Positions 50,644 to 60,128 of a DNA stretch of 64,000 nt are shown piece by piece (position 1 is the first letter of the stretch; the number at the start of each line of letters is the position of its first letter). Origin of the DNA: Thauera phenylacetica B4P (lineage in GTDB: Bacteria > Pseudomonadota > Gammaproteobacteria > Burkholderiales > Rhodocyclaceae); contig NZ_AMXF01000001.1 in NCBI RefSeq assembly GCF_000310225.1, forward strand, positions 1 to 64,000. The letters run 5' to 3'. The notes beneath the pieces were generated by a model that did not search any database, was not told the origin of the DNA, and was given only the letters and a program-made list of their open reading frames with translations. The position numbers and the translations under genes are program-made.

Positions 50644-52845
50644 TCAAGGTTCAAAGTTCCACACCAGCTTGAGCATGCCGACAGTCTGGCCAATTTGACC
50701 GGCATTGCGTTCGCCGGTGTAACCCAGGCGGTCGAGGGCTACGATGGCTTCCTTGCCCGGGGACCATTGCCAGCGCAGTCTGGCGCTGAAGCCGAGTTGA
50801 TGGGTGACGTTGTCCCACTGGACAAGCAGGCTTTGCCCGAGACGCGTGCTGGGGGTGTAATCGATGCGGAACGAGCTTGTCCAGGCGGTGAAGGATGCGT
50901 CGGGCAGGACCAGTTCATTGCGGGCCAGCCCGAGTTGAGCGCCCCAGGAGGGGGTCGGTTTCCAGTCGATCCTGGCTGACTGGTCGTTGCGTTTGCCGTC
51001 GTAGTAGCCACCAAAGCGCCATTCGGCGGTGAAATACATCGGGCGCGACGTGGCGGATTGCAGGGTGCCGAACAGGTAATGCCAGCGATAGCTGCCCGGC
51101 GGAATCCACAGCTTCGGTACGGGGGCGTAGCCGCTGGCGAGCGTATCCGCTTCGACGAACCATTCAACCAAGCCACCTTCGCCGGCCGGGGTGAAATAGG
51201 CAATTTCCGGGTTGAGTTGCCAGCTCGTCTCGCTGCCATCGAGTTTGCGGCGGTATTGCCAGTCCAGGCCTGGCATGATGTCGGCACCCTCGACGGTACG
51301 ATGCCACCATGCCGATTCACCGATGCTGCGGACGATGCCGGATTCGGCCAGATACCCGAGGGCGGGGTTGAAGTTCGTGCCGATGCGTTGCACCTCGGCG
51401 CGGAGATTGAGACCGACGTTGGGTAGCAGGATGCTGCCGCCCCAGGCGCTGTCGTCACCTTGGCCTTCATTGCGCGAATGCATGGCCCAGGCATGCGCTT
51501 CCAGCGTTTTGTCACCTTGCCATTGCGTGTCGCGGTGTTGGTAATCGAGGCCGACCAGACTGCTGCTGCTTGTTCCGGCCGGGTTGCCGGTAGTTGCCAG
51601 CAGGCCGAGGCGGCCATGTTCGCCCTGTGGGCGGGCAAGGCGAACCACCGCTACTTCGGCCGCCCGCTGATTGGGGCTGCCCGGTTCGGTCGGGCCGCCG
51701 GCGACACGGCTGGCAAAGGCGCCGACATCCCAGCCGCCAAGCTGGCCGGATACCTTCAGGCCGGCATCCAAGCTGCGCCCGCGCCCGTTGGCATCAAGCC
51801 CGACGCGGCGGGAGTAATAGGGGATGACCGTCGACTCGATCAGCCCGCCAAAGGTGAAACGGCCGGCATCGCGGAGAAAGAACTCCCGCTTTTCCGGGCG
51901 AAAAAGCTCGAAGCGGGTGAGGTTGACCTGGCGCTCATCGGCCTCTGCTTCAGCAAAGTCGATGTTCAGTGCCAGGGCGCTGCGCAGGCCGCTTTGAGCT
52001 TGATGGAACACCTCCAGCGAGGGTTCGAGGCGCTGCCTGTCCCGGCCGGTGCCGGACGCCGCTGCCGACTCGCCAACCCAGCGCAGGGCCGGCTTAAGGC
52101 GAAGGTTCTGTGCCGTGGATTCGGCTTCGATGGCGGGGATGCGAAGGGCGTCGCCCAGGGAGTGTACGTCCTTGTCGGGCTGAACGCCGGCCAACCGTAC
52201 TCGCTCGCTACCGCGCGGCATCCAGCGTTCCGCATTGATCCGCCAGTGCCGCCGCGACTCACCCGCTGGCTGGCTGGCCAGCGCAGCCAGCGGAATGCTC
52301 AGTTCAGCCTGCCAGCCATCGGCTTCAATGCGTGCGTTGCTGATCCACTGCGCATCCCAGTCAAAGCGTATCTGCCCGCCGTCGAAAATCAAGGCGTCGA
52401 ATTGCGCTCCGTTGGGGTTGACCACGAACAGGTAGCCGTTACGGGCGTCGCCTTCCGGGTCTATGGCGATGGCCAACACATCCTCGGCCAGCATGGCCTC
52501 CACGTCACGCCGCATCTGCTGGGCGACGATGCTGCCCGGTTCGTCGTCATATGCCTTGAAGCGTACATACAAGTTGCGATCGTCGTGGCCCAGCCGCAAC
52601 TCCGTGCGCCGGCTAGGCGTGGCACCCACCCGCGGCGCAACCTGCGAAAATTCGGCAATCGGTGCCAAGGTGTTCAGCGCCTCCCAAGGCTCACCGCTCA
52701 GGCGGGGTATGGTGGCCAACCCCAGTGATGGCGATGCGACCTCCGTCTTTCCTTTACCAGAGGAAGCTTGAGCATCCAGCGTTGTGCCCGCCAGCCAGAC
52801 CAGGCTGAGGAAGAGCGCCCGCCGCCAACGCCGAGCATGCTTCAT
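50644..52845 (-). CDS. DUF5916 outer-membrane protein with N-terminal carbohydrate-binding-like domain
   Basis: 733 aa. Signal peptide (LFLSLVWLAGTTLDAQA), a CBM9-like beta-sandwich at about 45-220 (TELRLGHDDRNLYVRFKAYD, VLAIAIDPEGDARNGYLFVV, WQAELSIPLAAL), then the DUF5916 beta-barrel (RPEKREFFLRDAGRFTFGGL, TVIPYYSRRVGLD) ending LKLVWNF. Family function is unknown; some members are linked to outer-membrane uptake. Its start overlaps the Fur-like gene (ATGA), tying it to PepSY-3 and an iron-related regulator. Confidence 0.88.
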   Translation of the reverse strand: MKHARRWRRALFLSLVWLAGTTLDAQASSGKGKTEVASPSLGLATIPRLSGEPWEALNTLAPIAEFSQVAPRVGATPSRRTELRLGHDDRNLYVRFKAYDDEPGSIVAQQMRRDVEAMLAEDVLAIAIDPEGDARNGYLFVVNPNGAQFDALIFDGGQIRFDWDAQWISNARIEADGWQAELSIPLAALASQPAGESRRHWRINAERWMPRGSERVRLAGVQPDKDVHSLGDALRIPAIEAESTAQNLRLKPALRWVGESAAASGTGRDRQRLEPSLEVFHQAQSGLRSALALNIDFAEAEADERQVNLTRFELFRPEKREFFLRDAGRFTFGGLIESTVIPYYSRRVGLDANGRGRSLDAGLKVSGQLGGWDVGAFASRVAGGPTEPGSPNQRAAEVAVVRLARPQGEHGRLGLLATTGNPAGTSSSSLVGLDYQHRDTQWQGDKTLEAHAWAMHSRNEGQGDDSAWGGSILLPNVGLNLRAEVQRIGTNFNPALGYLAESGIVRSIGESAWWHRTVEGADIMPGLDWQYRRKLDGSETSWQLNPEIAYFTPAGEGGLVEWFVEADTLASGYAPVPKLWIPPGSYRWHYLFGTLQSATSRPMYFTAEWRFGGYYDGKRNDQSARIDWKPTPSWGAQLGLARNELVLPDASFTAWTSSFRIDYTPSTRLGQSLLVQWDNVTHQLGFSARLRWQWSPGKEAIVALDRLGYTGERNAGQIGQTVGMLKLVWNFEP

Positions 52846-53285
52846 CCTTGTGCCAGAGAGGTGGTCACGATGCGCCAGGCCGGCGACGAAAGCGTCACCC
52901 CTTCGGCCAGCGCCACGCGATCCAGATCATTGAGCAAGGACGCATCGCGCACACGACAGAGCGTGCCGCCGGCTGCGTCAGTGAATTCGATTTCACGCAG
53001 CGTGGCGTTGGTGCGGCACCAGCGATAGGCGAATTTGCCTTGGTTGTCCCGGCATCGCTCCAGTAGGCCTTGTTGATGGAGTTCGCCCATCAGTCGGTAG
53101 ACTGACGTAATCGAAACACCATGGCGCTCAAGCATCATGTACTGAATCAGGGTGTCGAAACGGCAAAACTCGTTGGGGCGAGCCGCAATGTAAGACAAGA
53201 TCGCCACCCGTGCCCGACTGGGGCGCATGCCGGCCTGCGCCGGCAGGGCCAGGGGTTGCTGGTTGGCGCTGCTAATGCTCGTCAC
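52842..53285 (-). CDS. Fur-family-like winged-helix protein without the metal-binding Cys pairs
   Basis: 147 aa from GTG 53285, which overlaps the PepSY-3 stop (GTGA). The DNA-binding half is plainly Fur-like: MRPSRARVAILSYIAARPNE, MMLERHGVSITSVYRLMGEL, QQGLLER. The C-terminal half lacks any CxxC and the usual His cluster; the few Cys are scattered (41, 78, 90, 110). It may bind DNA without zinc or sense another signal. Translationally coupled on both sides, PepSY-3 upstream and DUF5916 downstream. The longer frame upstream belongs to no better start. Confidence 0.82.
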   Translation of the reverse strand: MTSISSANQQPLALPAQAGMRPSRARVAILSYIAARPNEFCRFDTLIQYMMLERHGVSITSVYRLMGELHQQGLLERCRDNQGKFAYRWCRTNATLREIEFTDAAGGTLCRVRDASLLNDLDRVALAEGVTLSSPAWRIVTTSLAQG

Positions 53286-54544
53286 CGGATTTTTCCTTGA
53301 GTTGGTTGCGTTCTTGTGGGCTGGGTAGCAGGCAAACCTTGTTTCATCCGCCCTTGGCGCTTGCGCCACCATACATAAACCCCGGTAATCGACAGTGATG
53401 CCACCGCCAAGCCCAGCAACGTCACAAAAATCCGGAAAGGTAGCCCCCACACGGCAGCCATGTGCAAGGCAGTCAGCCAACTGGTGACGGTATCCCCGGC
53501 GGCGGCACCGCTTGGCAGCCAGAGGCCGAGCAGGGCGCCGCTGTCGGCATCGAAGCGGATGGCAGTCTGGCCACCTTGGTCGCGCAAGTCCCAGCTGCTG
53601 CGCACGATGTAGCGATACATTCCATGCTCGGCATCGTGAACCAGCATTTCCTCACTTTCTACGGTAAAGCCCTCGCGTGCGGCAGCTTGGGCCATCAATT
53701 CGCGACCCCGCTCGCGGGCGGCCGTCCAGTCGAGCTTGCCAATCAGGCGCGGGTTTGCCAGCTTGGGCAGCGATTCTTCATCGGGCTGATGGGCGAATAC
53801 CGCCCGCATTACTGGCTCGTACACGTAGTGCATATTGAACGCCACGCTACTCCACGCCAACATGAGCAGCATGGCCCAAGGCCACAACCCACCGGCGCGG
53901 TGCAGATCGAAATAGCGCTTGTATGCACCACCATGCCAGCGCAGCTTCCACGATGGCCACCAGCGCGTCGCCCAATGGCGAATGGATGTACCGGCACGGC
54001 TTGCCGGGAAGGTCAGATACGCTCCGACAACGCAATCAATGGTCCACAGCAGTGCCACGATGCCGAACAGCGTGGCGCCGATGTCGCCTAGTGCCAGCGA
54101 GAAGTGCAGACGGTAAATGAATGGCATCAGATTGGCCAACCCCTGGCCGATATCGCCCCATTTGCGCGCCCCGAGAATGGCGCCGGTGTAGGGGTTTACA
54201 AAGACTTGATCCACCGCCAATTCTGCTTCCTTGCCGGTAACCGGGTCAGGCGGCGAGAAAAGAAAAAAGACCAGTGGTTTTCCCTCCTGGCGGGACAAGG
54301 GGAGTGCTGCCACGACGGCTTCTGGGTAATGTGAAGCAACCAACTGCCGCAATTCAAGCGGGTCAATTCGATACGGCGCAATCGATGAGGCTTCGGGTTG
54401 GGGGACGCGGAACAAGGTCGGGTTGATTGCGGCCTCCAGTTCGTCGTTCCAGACCAGCAGCGAACCGGTGAGGCCGGCGACAAGCAGAAAACCCGCCATG
54501 ACCAAGCCGAGATAACGGTGGATGATCAAGAAATTTCTGCGCAT
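53282..54544 (-). CDS. PepSY-domain inner-membrane protein 3
   Basis: 420 aa. Start MRRNFLIIHRYLGLVMAGFL then GLTGSLLVWNDELEAAINPT, the PepSY_TM pattern; further helices at about 140-165 (LGDIGATLFGIVALLWTIDC), 215-235 (PWAMLLMLAWSSVAFNMHYV) and near the C terminus (IFVTLLGLAVASLSITGVYV, WWRKRQGR). PepSY loop segment AVAALPLSRQ-like VVAALPLSRQEGKPLVFFLF. Heads an operon with the Fur-like and DUF5916 genes; probable role in using imported ferric siderophore. Confidence 0.9.
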   Translation of the reverse strand: MRRNFLIIHRYLGLVMAGFLLVAGLTGSLLVWNDELEAAINPTLFRVPQPEASSIAPYRIDPLELRQLVASHYPEAVVAALPLSRQEGKPLVFFLFSPPDPVTGKEAELAVDQVFVNPYTGAILGARKWGDIGQGLANLMPFIYRLHFSLALGDIGATLFGIVALLWTIDCVVGAYLTFPASRAGTSIRHWATRWWPSWKLRWHGGAYKRYFDLHRAGGLWPWAMLLMLAWSSVAFNMHYVYEPVMRAVFAHQPDEESLPKLANPRLIGKLDWTAARERGRELMAQAAAREGFTVESEEMLVHDAEHGMYRYIVRSSWDLRDQGGQTAIRFDADSGALLGLWLPSGAAAGDTVTSWLTALHMAAVWGLPFRIFVTLLGLAVASLSITGVYVWWRKRQGRMKQGLPATQPTRTQPTQGKIR

Positions 54545-54748
54545 GTTTCAAAGACCTCGATCAAAATGGCTGAGGAGGGCGCCCGGCACGGGTTGAACGC
54601 GCATCAGCGATCGATGGGGTAAATAAAAACGATAGTGGGGCAAGCGGATCTCAATGAAAAACTCGGTTTCAATAGACATGACGCGCGAGATTGAAAAAAG
54701 GGTCATTGTTCAGAAAAAAGCGGTGTTCGGTCCTCGGTTTCAGGCCGG

Positions 54749-56416
54749 TTATGTCTCCGAGGTTTTGATGTCCGAGATGATGCATCCTGCATCCATGCAA
54801 ACCAAATGATCGGCGGTGGAAAAGTAGCGGTCGTCATGGGTGATTGCGATGATGGTCTTTCCTTGCTCACGTAGGGCCGGCAACAAATCGAGATAGAAAT
54901 AACGCTTAAATTCCGGGTCCTGATCGGCGGCCCATTCGTCAAAGAGCAAAATGGATTTTTGCTCTAGCAGCGCGACGACCAAGGCCAGCCGTTTGCGTTG
55001 GCCGGAAGACAACGCCGTGGTTGAGAAGGATCCCTGATCAATGCTGACTTTGTGATTCAATTTCAGGTGCTGTAGCCACTCCTTGCCCTGCGACTCCAAG
55101 GTGTCGTTGGCGGGAGAAAGTAGCTCGTCAAATAAATGGAAATCCGAAAAAACGGCAGAAAAATACTGCCGATAGCGGTCTTGGCTGTCAGCTGTCAAGA
55201 TTTGGCCTTTGTAGATCAATTGACCGGAATCGGGTATATACAAACCACAGATCAGCTTGGCCAGCGCGCTTTTACCGCTTCCGTTGCCGCCAACAATAAA
55301 AAGAATCTCTCCGGAATGAATGGATAGATTGATTGGCCCAAGCGCAAATCCGGATTCACCATCGTCGCTCTTGAACTGAAACCGCAGGGCACTTAATTGT
55401 AGAAGTGGAGTGCATGGTAGCGTTGGCATTTGTTCCTCGGCTGGCGGGGTTGGAGCGTCGTTTTGCGGCTTGGCGCAAGCGCTGCGCACCGGCGCAATCG
55501 AAAGCTGCATCAGCATGGCCTCGACATGCTGTGCGGCCAAGGCAGCAACGCTGAACTCCGGCAGACATACGAGTAGTGCTTCAAGGGGTGTCATCATGAA
55601 TACCAGCACCAAGGCATACCCGGTGCCGATGCGCTGATCCCCTCCGCTTTGATCGATCATCCAGAACACAACCAGTCCGACGAATATATGCGTCAGGAAG
55701 CCGCCCCAGTTGCTGGCGATCATGAAAATTGACATCCCGCGGGTTCTTTCTTGTCGGACTTTGTCGATCGTGTGCGTGAGTACGTCTTCGCTGAAATACG
55801 CGCGCTTGCGCGCGTTGAGTCGGAGTTCCTTGGCGCCCCCCAAAAGCCCGGCGAAATGCTTGAACAGGCGGTCTTGTTCGTTGCTGGCCTTATTGAGATG
55901 CTTGACGGCACGCAGGTGGACCAGGTGGTAGCCCATATACCCAAACCCCAAAGTCAGTACGCCCATCAGAAAAACTTGCCACGACAGCCAGGCGAGATAG
56001 GCCATGGCACCGAGCACAATGGCGCCATTGACGATGACTTGCGGCAATAGTTGGAAGAATCCACTGATGCTCGCAACATGATCGGTCAACGCGGCTTGAA
56101 TGGGGGGGTGACCTGTTTTTTCGAATTGCGCGTAATCGGCGTCAATGACTGCAGAGGCGAGTTGCTTTCTCAAAATGGCAATCCCTTGCTGCGCCATACT
56201 TTCAAAGAGCAGCGATGAAAGAACGCTCATCGCAAACGTGGTGATTGAAAGAACAAGAAATCGAATCAACAGCTCAGCGCGTTGTGCCGTGTCGAAGGCA
56301 AGTGCGTCGTTGATCGTCGCAATCAGCAACACGCCGCAGCTTCCTGCAATCACGCAGGCAATGCTCGCCAGAATGAGGAGGCCGCGCGTTTCCTTGATCA
56401 GGCGGGAGATCAGCAC
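54749..56416 (-). CDS. Cyclic-peptide-type ABC exporter (PvdE/SyrD-like)
   Basis: 555 aa, fused membrane and ATPase domains. Six helices in the first about 290 residues; Walker A at 376-383 (GGNGSGKS), signature LSSGQRKRLAL at 469-479, Walker B and the following LFDEWAADQDPEFKRYFYLD, HDDRYF near the end. The DEWAADQDP stretch is typical of the cyclic-peptide exporter family that includes PvdE (pyoverdine precursor) and SyrD. It starts 6 bp after receptor 4 ends, so it is cotranscribed. No siderophore-synthesis genes are in the window, so it may return or shed a ligand, or act on a peptide made elsewhere. Confidence 0.9.
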   Translation of the reverse strand: MLISRLIKETRGLLILASIACVIAGSCGVLLIATINDALAFDTAQRAELLIRFLVLSITTFAMSVLSSLLFESMAQQGIAILRKQLASAVIDADYAQFEKTGHPPIQAALTDHVASISGFFQLLPQVIVNGAIVLGAMAYLAWLSWQVFLMGVLTLGFGYMGYHLVHLRAVKHLNKASNEQDRLFKHFAGLLGGAKELRLNARKRAYFSEDVLTHTIDKVRQERTRGMSIFMIASNWGGFLTHIFVGLVVFWMIDQSGGDQRIGTGYALVLVFMMTPLEALLVCLPEFSVAALAAQHVEAMLMQLSIAPVRSACAKPQNDAPTPPAEEQMPTLPCTPLLQLSALRFQFKSDDGESGFALGPINLSIHSGEILFIVGGNGSGKSALAKLICGLYIPDSGQLIYKGQILTADSQDRYRQYFSAVFSDFHLFDELLSPANDTLESQGKEWLQHLKLNHKVSIDQGSFSTTALSSGQRKRLALVVALLEQKSILLFDEWAADQDPEFKRYFYLDLLPALREQGKTIIAITHDDRYFSTADHLVCMDAGCIISDIKTSET

Positions 56417-56422
56417 GGTAAC

Positions 56423-58933
56423 CTACCAGCGATAGGCCGCAGTTAGATTGATTTGGCGCTGTGTTCCGTAGTAGCACCAGCCGTAGCCACAACTCGCGAT
56501 GTATTCCTTGCCTGCCAGATTGCGAACATTCAGGCGTATGGCCCAGGGGCCGGTATCGTAGCCGAGCATGGCGTCCCACAAGGTATAACCGGGAACCTTG
56601 GCGTTAGCGGTGTCTGAGTCCCCATGGTTGGAACTCGTATATCGGAATCCGGTACCGGCTGTGATTCCGTTGGCCCAGCGATAATCTGCCCAAGCGCTAA
56701 GACCGTGGCGCGACGTACCGTTGAAATTTTTTCCGATGTCCTCCGGGGCAACGCTTTTGCTGACTTTTGCCGTGGGAGTCAGGGTGTACGAGAACGTCAG
56801 ATTCATGGCTCGCAGGGGTTTAAGCAAAGCCTCAACCTCTAGGCCCTTCACGGTTACCTCGCCGAGTTGCCTTGGGACACCCGCACCATCCGTTGTGATG
56901 TAGTTTTGGCGACGTAGATCAAACAGGGAGGCGCTGAGCATGCCCTCGCTGCCTTTCGGCTGGAACCGGACGCCAAGTTCCCATTGCTGTCCTGTTTCAG
57001 GATTGAAGGCCTTCCCAGTGTCCGGATTGATGGTAGTGACCGGGAAAAACGATGTCGCATAACTGATATATGGCGCTACCCCGCTATCCATGAGCCAAAC
57101 AACGCCCGTGCGTCCGGTGGGCTTGCTTTTGCGTTGCTGGTCGCTTGAGCCATCTACCTTGTTGTCGGACGCCATCGACGCCCAGTCATTGCGAGCGCCC
57201 AGTGTAAGAACGAGTTGATCATGCCATTTTCCTTGCCACTGACCATAAACGCCCAGTTGTTTCAGGCGTGTCCAGCCATCGAAATAGGGATCTCCCTTCG
57301 TAATGCTTTGACCGTAGACCGGTGCGTACAGATCGAGCGGGGCGAACGCGTCCCCTTGATACGTGGTCTGGTCGAAATGACTATTTTGATAATCCAGGCC
57401 CGTGAGAAAAGTGCTGGACCAGTTTCCAGTCTTCCAGGTCGCCGTTAGCTGGTTATCGATGGCCAGTGAGCGTACTTTCTCGTTTGAGCCAAACGTCGTT
57501 CTTTCGAGAATGCGAAAATTCTGGGGGTCACTTGGATCATTTGAGTTGATGGTGACATAGCCGCTGGGTACGAAAACCTGATCGAGTTTGGCTCTGAGTT
57601 GCCCATACCGCAAATTCTGGCGAAACTGTAAATTGTCGGCAAAACGATGCTCGAACAAGTACCCGATCGACCACTGGTCATGCTCCATATGATCGAACTC
57701 GGGGTCACCAAGGTAGGTCTTGGGGACTTTTGTTCCCGCTGCTGTTGGGCGAAGTGAGCCTTCCTCCATGGCGTAACGGGAATATACTCCCGCACGGTCG
57801 CGCATGACATGGCTCAACAGCGTCAGCGATGTGTCGCCGTTGGGTTTCCAGGTCAATGCCGGGGCAAGGAAGTAGCGGTCGTCGTTGATGCCATCGACCG
57901 GGTACTCCGCATTCCGGATCACGCTGGTCAATCGATATTGCCATACGCCTTCTGCATCGAATGCCCCGGTGAAATCGCCCGCCAGTTGCCGACGATGATT
58001 GTTGCCAAGCTGAACCTGAACCTCATTTTGTGTTTCTGGCTGGGGTCTCTTGCTGACAACATTAACAAGGCCGCCTGGCTTGGCCTGACCATAGAGTACA
58101 GATGTGGGGCCGCGCATCACCTCTAGCCGCTCGGTGGCGTAGTTCTCCGTCCGCCAAGCGCCCCAGGTCCAGTTGTTCCGGAGCGGAAGTCCATCTTGAT
58201 AGGGGCCGGGCTGAATCGATTCAAATCCCCGGATGTTGATCCACGTGCTCTCCAAACGTGAGTCTGGTCCCAGCGGCTCAATCTTCACCCCGGGAACATA
58301 GCCGAGGGCATCACGCATATTGACCGCGCCAGTGGCTGCAATCCGATCTGCCGTGAGGATGGTGAGCGACTGAGGTGTTTCAATCAGGGGCGTATCGGTT
58401 TTCGTTGCAGTTGCACTGCGTTTGGCCACGTAGCCCGCCACCGGCCCTGTGGCAGTCTCGCGCGCCGCCCCCGCCCTCACCGTCACCACGGGCAACACGG
58501 CTTCCTTGAGCGGTGCAGTCGGCTCGGGCTTGGCCGGTGCGGGAAGTGCCTTCTTCAGTGTGTACGTGCCATCACCGCCGGGTGCGACTTCCAACCCGCT
58601 GCTCGCCAGAGCCTGCTCCAGCGCCTGTTGGGCGGTCATGCGGCCTTTAATCGCAGGGGCTGTCTTGCCTTTGACCATGGTTGGGTCGAAGCTCAGCAGC
58701 AGGCCGGCGGATTCGCCGATGCGGTTAAGTGTGGTCGCCAGCGGCCCGGCGGGGATGTCGAACTCGCGTGCCGTGCTCTGCGCTTGCGCCATGGCCGGCG
58801 TGGGCAGCGCCACGGCTGTCAGGCAGGTGCCGCCGAAGATGAGGTGCAGCGCCAGGGCAAGGGGGGGGATGACGGGCCGGGTGGATGGGGGGGACGGGCG
58901 GCGGATGGGCATCCGGATGTGCTGGCTGTGCAT
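56423..58933 (-). CDS. TonB-dependent siderophore receptor 4 (FhuA/hydroxamate-like) with STN domain
   Basis: 836 aa with AGGAAG 8 bp before the ATG. Signal peptide (LALALHLIFGGTCLTAVALP), STN about 57-128 (FDIPAGPLATTLNRIGESAG), TonB box EAVLPVVTV at 144-152, plug (TPQSLTILTADRIAATGAVN, INIRGFESIQPGPYQDGLPL, LEVMRGPTSVLYGQAKPGG), barrel ending EYIASCGYGWCYYGTQRQIN. The terminal Cys pair with YYG is the FhuA/FoxA pattern. It follows fecIR-3 and is coupled to the ABC exporter. Confidence 0.94.
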   Translation of the reverse strand: MHSQHIRMPIRRPSPPSTRPVIPPLALALHLIFGGTCLTAVALPTPAMAQAQSTAREFDIPAGPLATTLNRIGESAGLLLSFDPTMVKGKTAPAIKGRMTAQQALEQALASSGLEVAPGGDGTYTLKKALPAPAKPEPTAPLKEAVLPVVTVRAGAARETATGPVAGYVAKRSATATKTDTPLIETPQSLTILTADRIAATGAVNMRDALGYVPGVKIEPLGPDSRLESTWINIRGFESIQPGPYQDGLPLRNNWTWGAWRTENYATERLEVMRGPTSVLYGQAKPGGLVNVVSKRPQPETQNEVQVQLGNNHRRQLAGDFTGAFDAEGVWQYRLTSVIRNAEYPVDGINDDRYFLAPALTWKPNGDTSLTLLSHVMRDRAGVYSRYAMEEGSLRPTAAGTKVPKTYLGDPEFDHMEHDQWSIGYLFEHRFADNLQFRQNLRYGQLRAKLDQVFVPSGYVTINSNDPSDPQNFRILERTTFGSNEKVRSLAIDNQLTATWKTGNWSSTFLTGLDYQNSHFDQTTYQGDAFAPLDLYAPVYGQSITKGDPYFDGWTRLKQLGVYGQWQGKWHDQLVLTLGARNDWASMASDNKVDGSSDQQRKSKPTGRTGVVWLMDSGVAPYISYATSFFPVTTINPDTGKAFNPETGQQWELGVRFQPKGSEGMLSASLFDLRRQNYITTDGAGVPRQLGEVTVKGLEVEALLKPLRAMNLTFSYTLTPTAKVSKSVAPEDIGKNFNGTSRHGLSAWADYRWANGITAGTGFRYTSSNHGDSDTANAKVPGYTLWDAMLGYDTGPWAIRLNVRNLAGKEYIASCGYGWCYYGTQRQINLTAAYRW

Positions 58934-59048
58934 GGGAGAGCTTCCTCGGGTTCGGTTGGATGAAGGTTTTCACCCTGCACGCCAATCGAACGCGAAAAAG
59001 GTACAGCGCGGATTGCATTCGGCCAGCGGCCGTCATGACGAAGCCGCT

Positions 59049-60128
59049 CTATCGCGGGCGGATCGCAAGCCCTCCCGCCGGATCGTTCCCTCTCGCCGGC
59101 ACCACGCGCACCGGCAGCGCGCGGGCCAGCGCGGCCAGCGCCTTGTCGGTGTCGGTCAAAGGGTAGGTGCCGGAGATGCGAAGCGCCCGCACCGCCGGGT
59201 CGCACAGCAGCGGCGAAGTACGGTAGCGCGCCAGTTCGGCCACGAAGTCGGCCAGGGGCAGGTCGTCCGCCACCAGCATGCCGCGCGCCCAGGCGCTGTC
59301 GGCACTGCGGGCTGCGCTGCGGCCAAGCAGGCCCAGGCGGTTGAAGCGTGCGGCTTCACCCGCAGCGAGGATGGGGGCATCGTCCGTTGCCACCGCCTCA
59401 GCCGTGGGCGCGAACCCGAAATGACCGAGAGCACCGGCGTGGATGGCCACACGCGCCTCCATCACGGCCACGTGCGTGCTGCCAGCGTCCTGTCGCACCG
59501 CGAAGCGCGTGCCCAGCGCCTGCACGCGGCCTTCGGCGGTTTCGACCCAGAACGGTGGCGGGGGTTGGTCGCCATCACCCTCGCCCTTTGGCTTGGCGGT
59601 GGTGATGAGCACGCGGCCGCGCCGCAGGTGGATCAGGCGCTCGCTGGCCGAGAACGCCACGTCGATGGCAGTGTCGGTGTCCAGGCGCAGTTGGCTGCCG
59701 TCGGCAAGCAGCAGGTCGCGCTGTTCGCCCACGGCGGTCAGCGCGTCGGCGGAGGCGTCGCTGCTGCGCCAGCCTTGCCAGCCGAACCAACCAGCGCAGA
59801 ACAAGCCGGCCAGCCCGCCCAGGCTTTTGAGCGCCTGGCGGCGAGCGGCGCGCCGGCCTTGCTGCTTTTCGAGTGCGGCCACCGAGACGCCGGCCTGGGC
59901 TGGGGGGATGTGGGCAAAGGGTGCGGTCACGGCCTGGGCTCTTTGCCAGGCGGCTTCGTGCCGGGGATTGGCGGCGCGCCAGGCCTGCCAGCGCTGGTGG
60001 TCGGCCTCGGTGGCTTCGCCCGAGGCCAGCAGCACAAACCAGCGGGCGGCGGCTTGCAGGAGTTCGGCCGATGGGGCTGCGTCGGGGCCAGACGTGGAAG
60101 ACGTAGAGGTCGACGGGGTCGAGCTCAC
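59049..60128 (-). CDS. FecR-type regulator 3
   Basis: 359 aa. DUF4880 at the N terminus (ELLQAAARWFVLLASGEATE, RWQAWRAANPRHEAAWQRA), membrane helix (KSLGGLAGLFCAGWFGWQGW), FecR domain (GEQRDLLLADGSQLRLDTDT, RRGRVLITTAKPKGEG, ALGTRFAVRQDAGSTHVAVM) and C-terminal STN-like end (RISGTYPLTDTDKALAALAR). Overlaps fecI-3 by ATGA and lies 115 bp before receptor 4. Confidence 0.92.
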   Translation of the reverse strand: MSSTPSTSTSSTSGPDAAPSAELLQAAARWFVLLASGEATEADHQRWQAWRAANPRHEAAWQRAQAVTAPFAHIPPAQAGVSVAALEKQQGRRAARRQALKSLGGLAGLFCAGWFGWQGWRSSDASADALTAVGEQRDLLLADGSQLRLDTDTAIDVAFSASERLIHLRRGRVLITTAKPKGEGDGDQPPPPFWVETAEGRVQALGTRFAVRQDAGSTHVAVMEARVAIHAGALGHFGFAPTAEAVATDDAPILAAGEAARFNRLGLLGRSAARSADSAWARGMLVADDLPLADFVAELARYRTSPLLCDPAVRALRISGTYPLTDTDKALAALARALPVRVVPARGNDPAGGLAIRPR

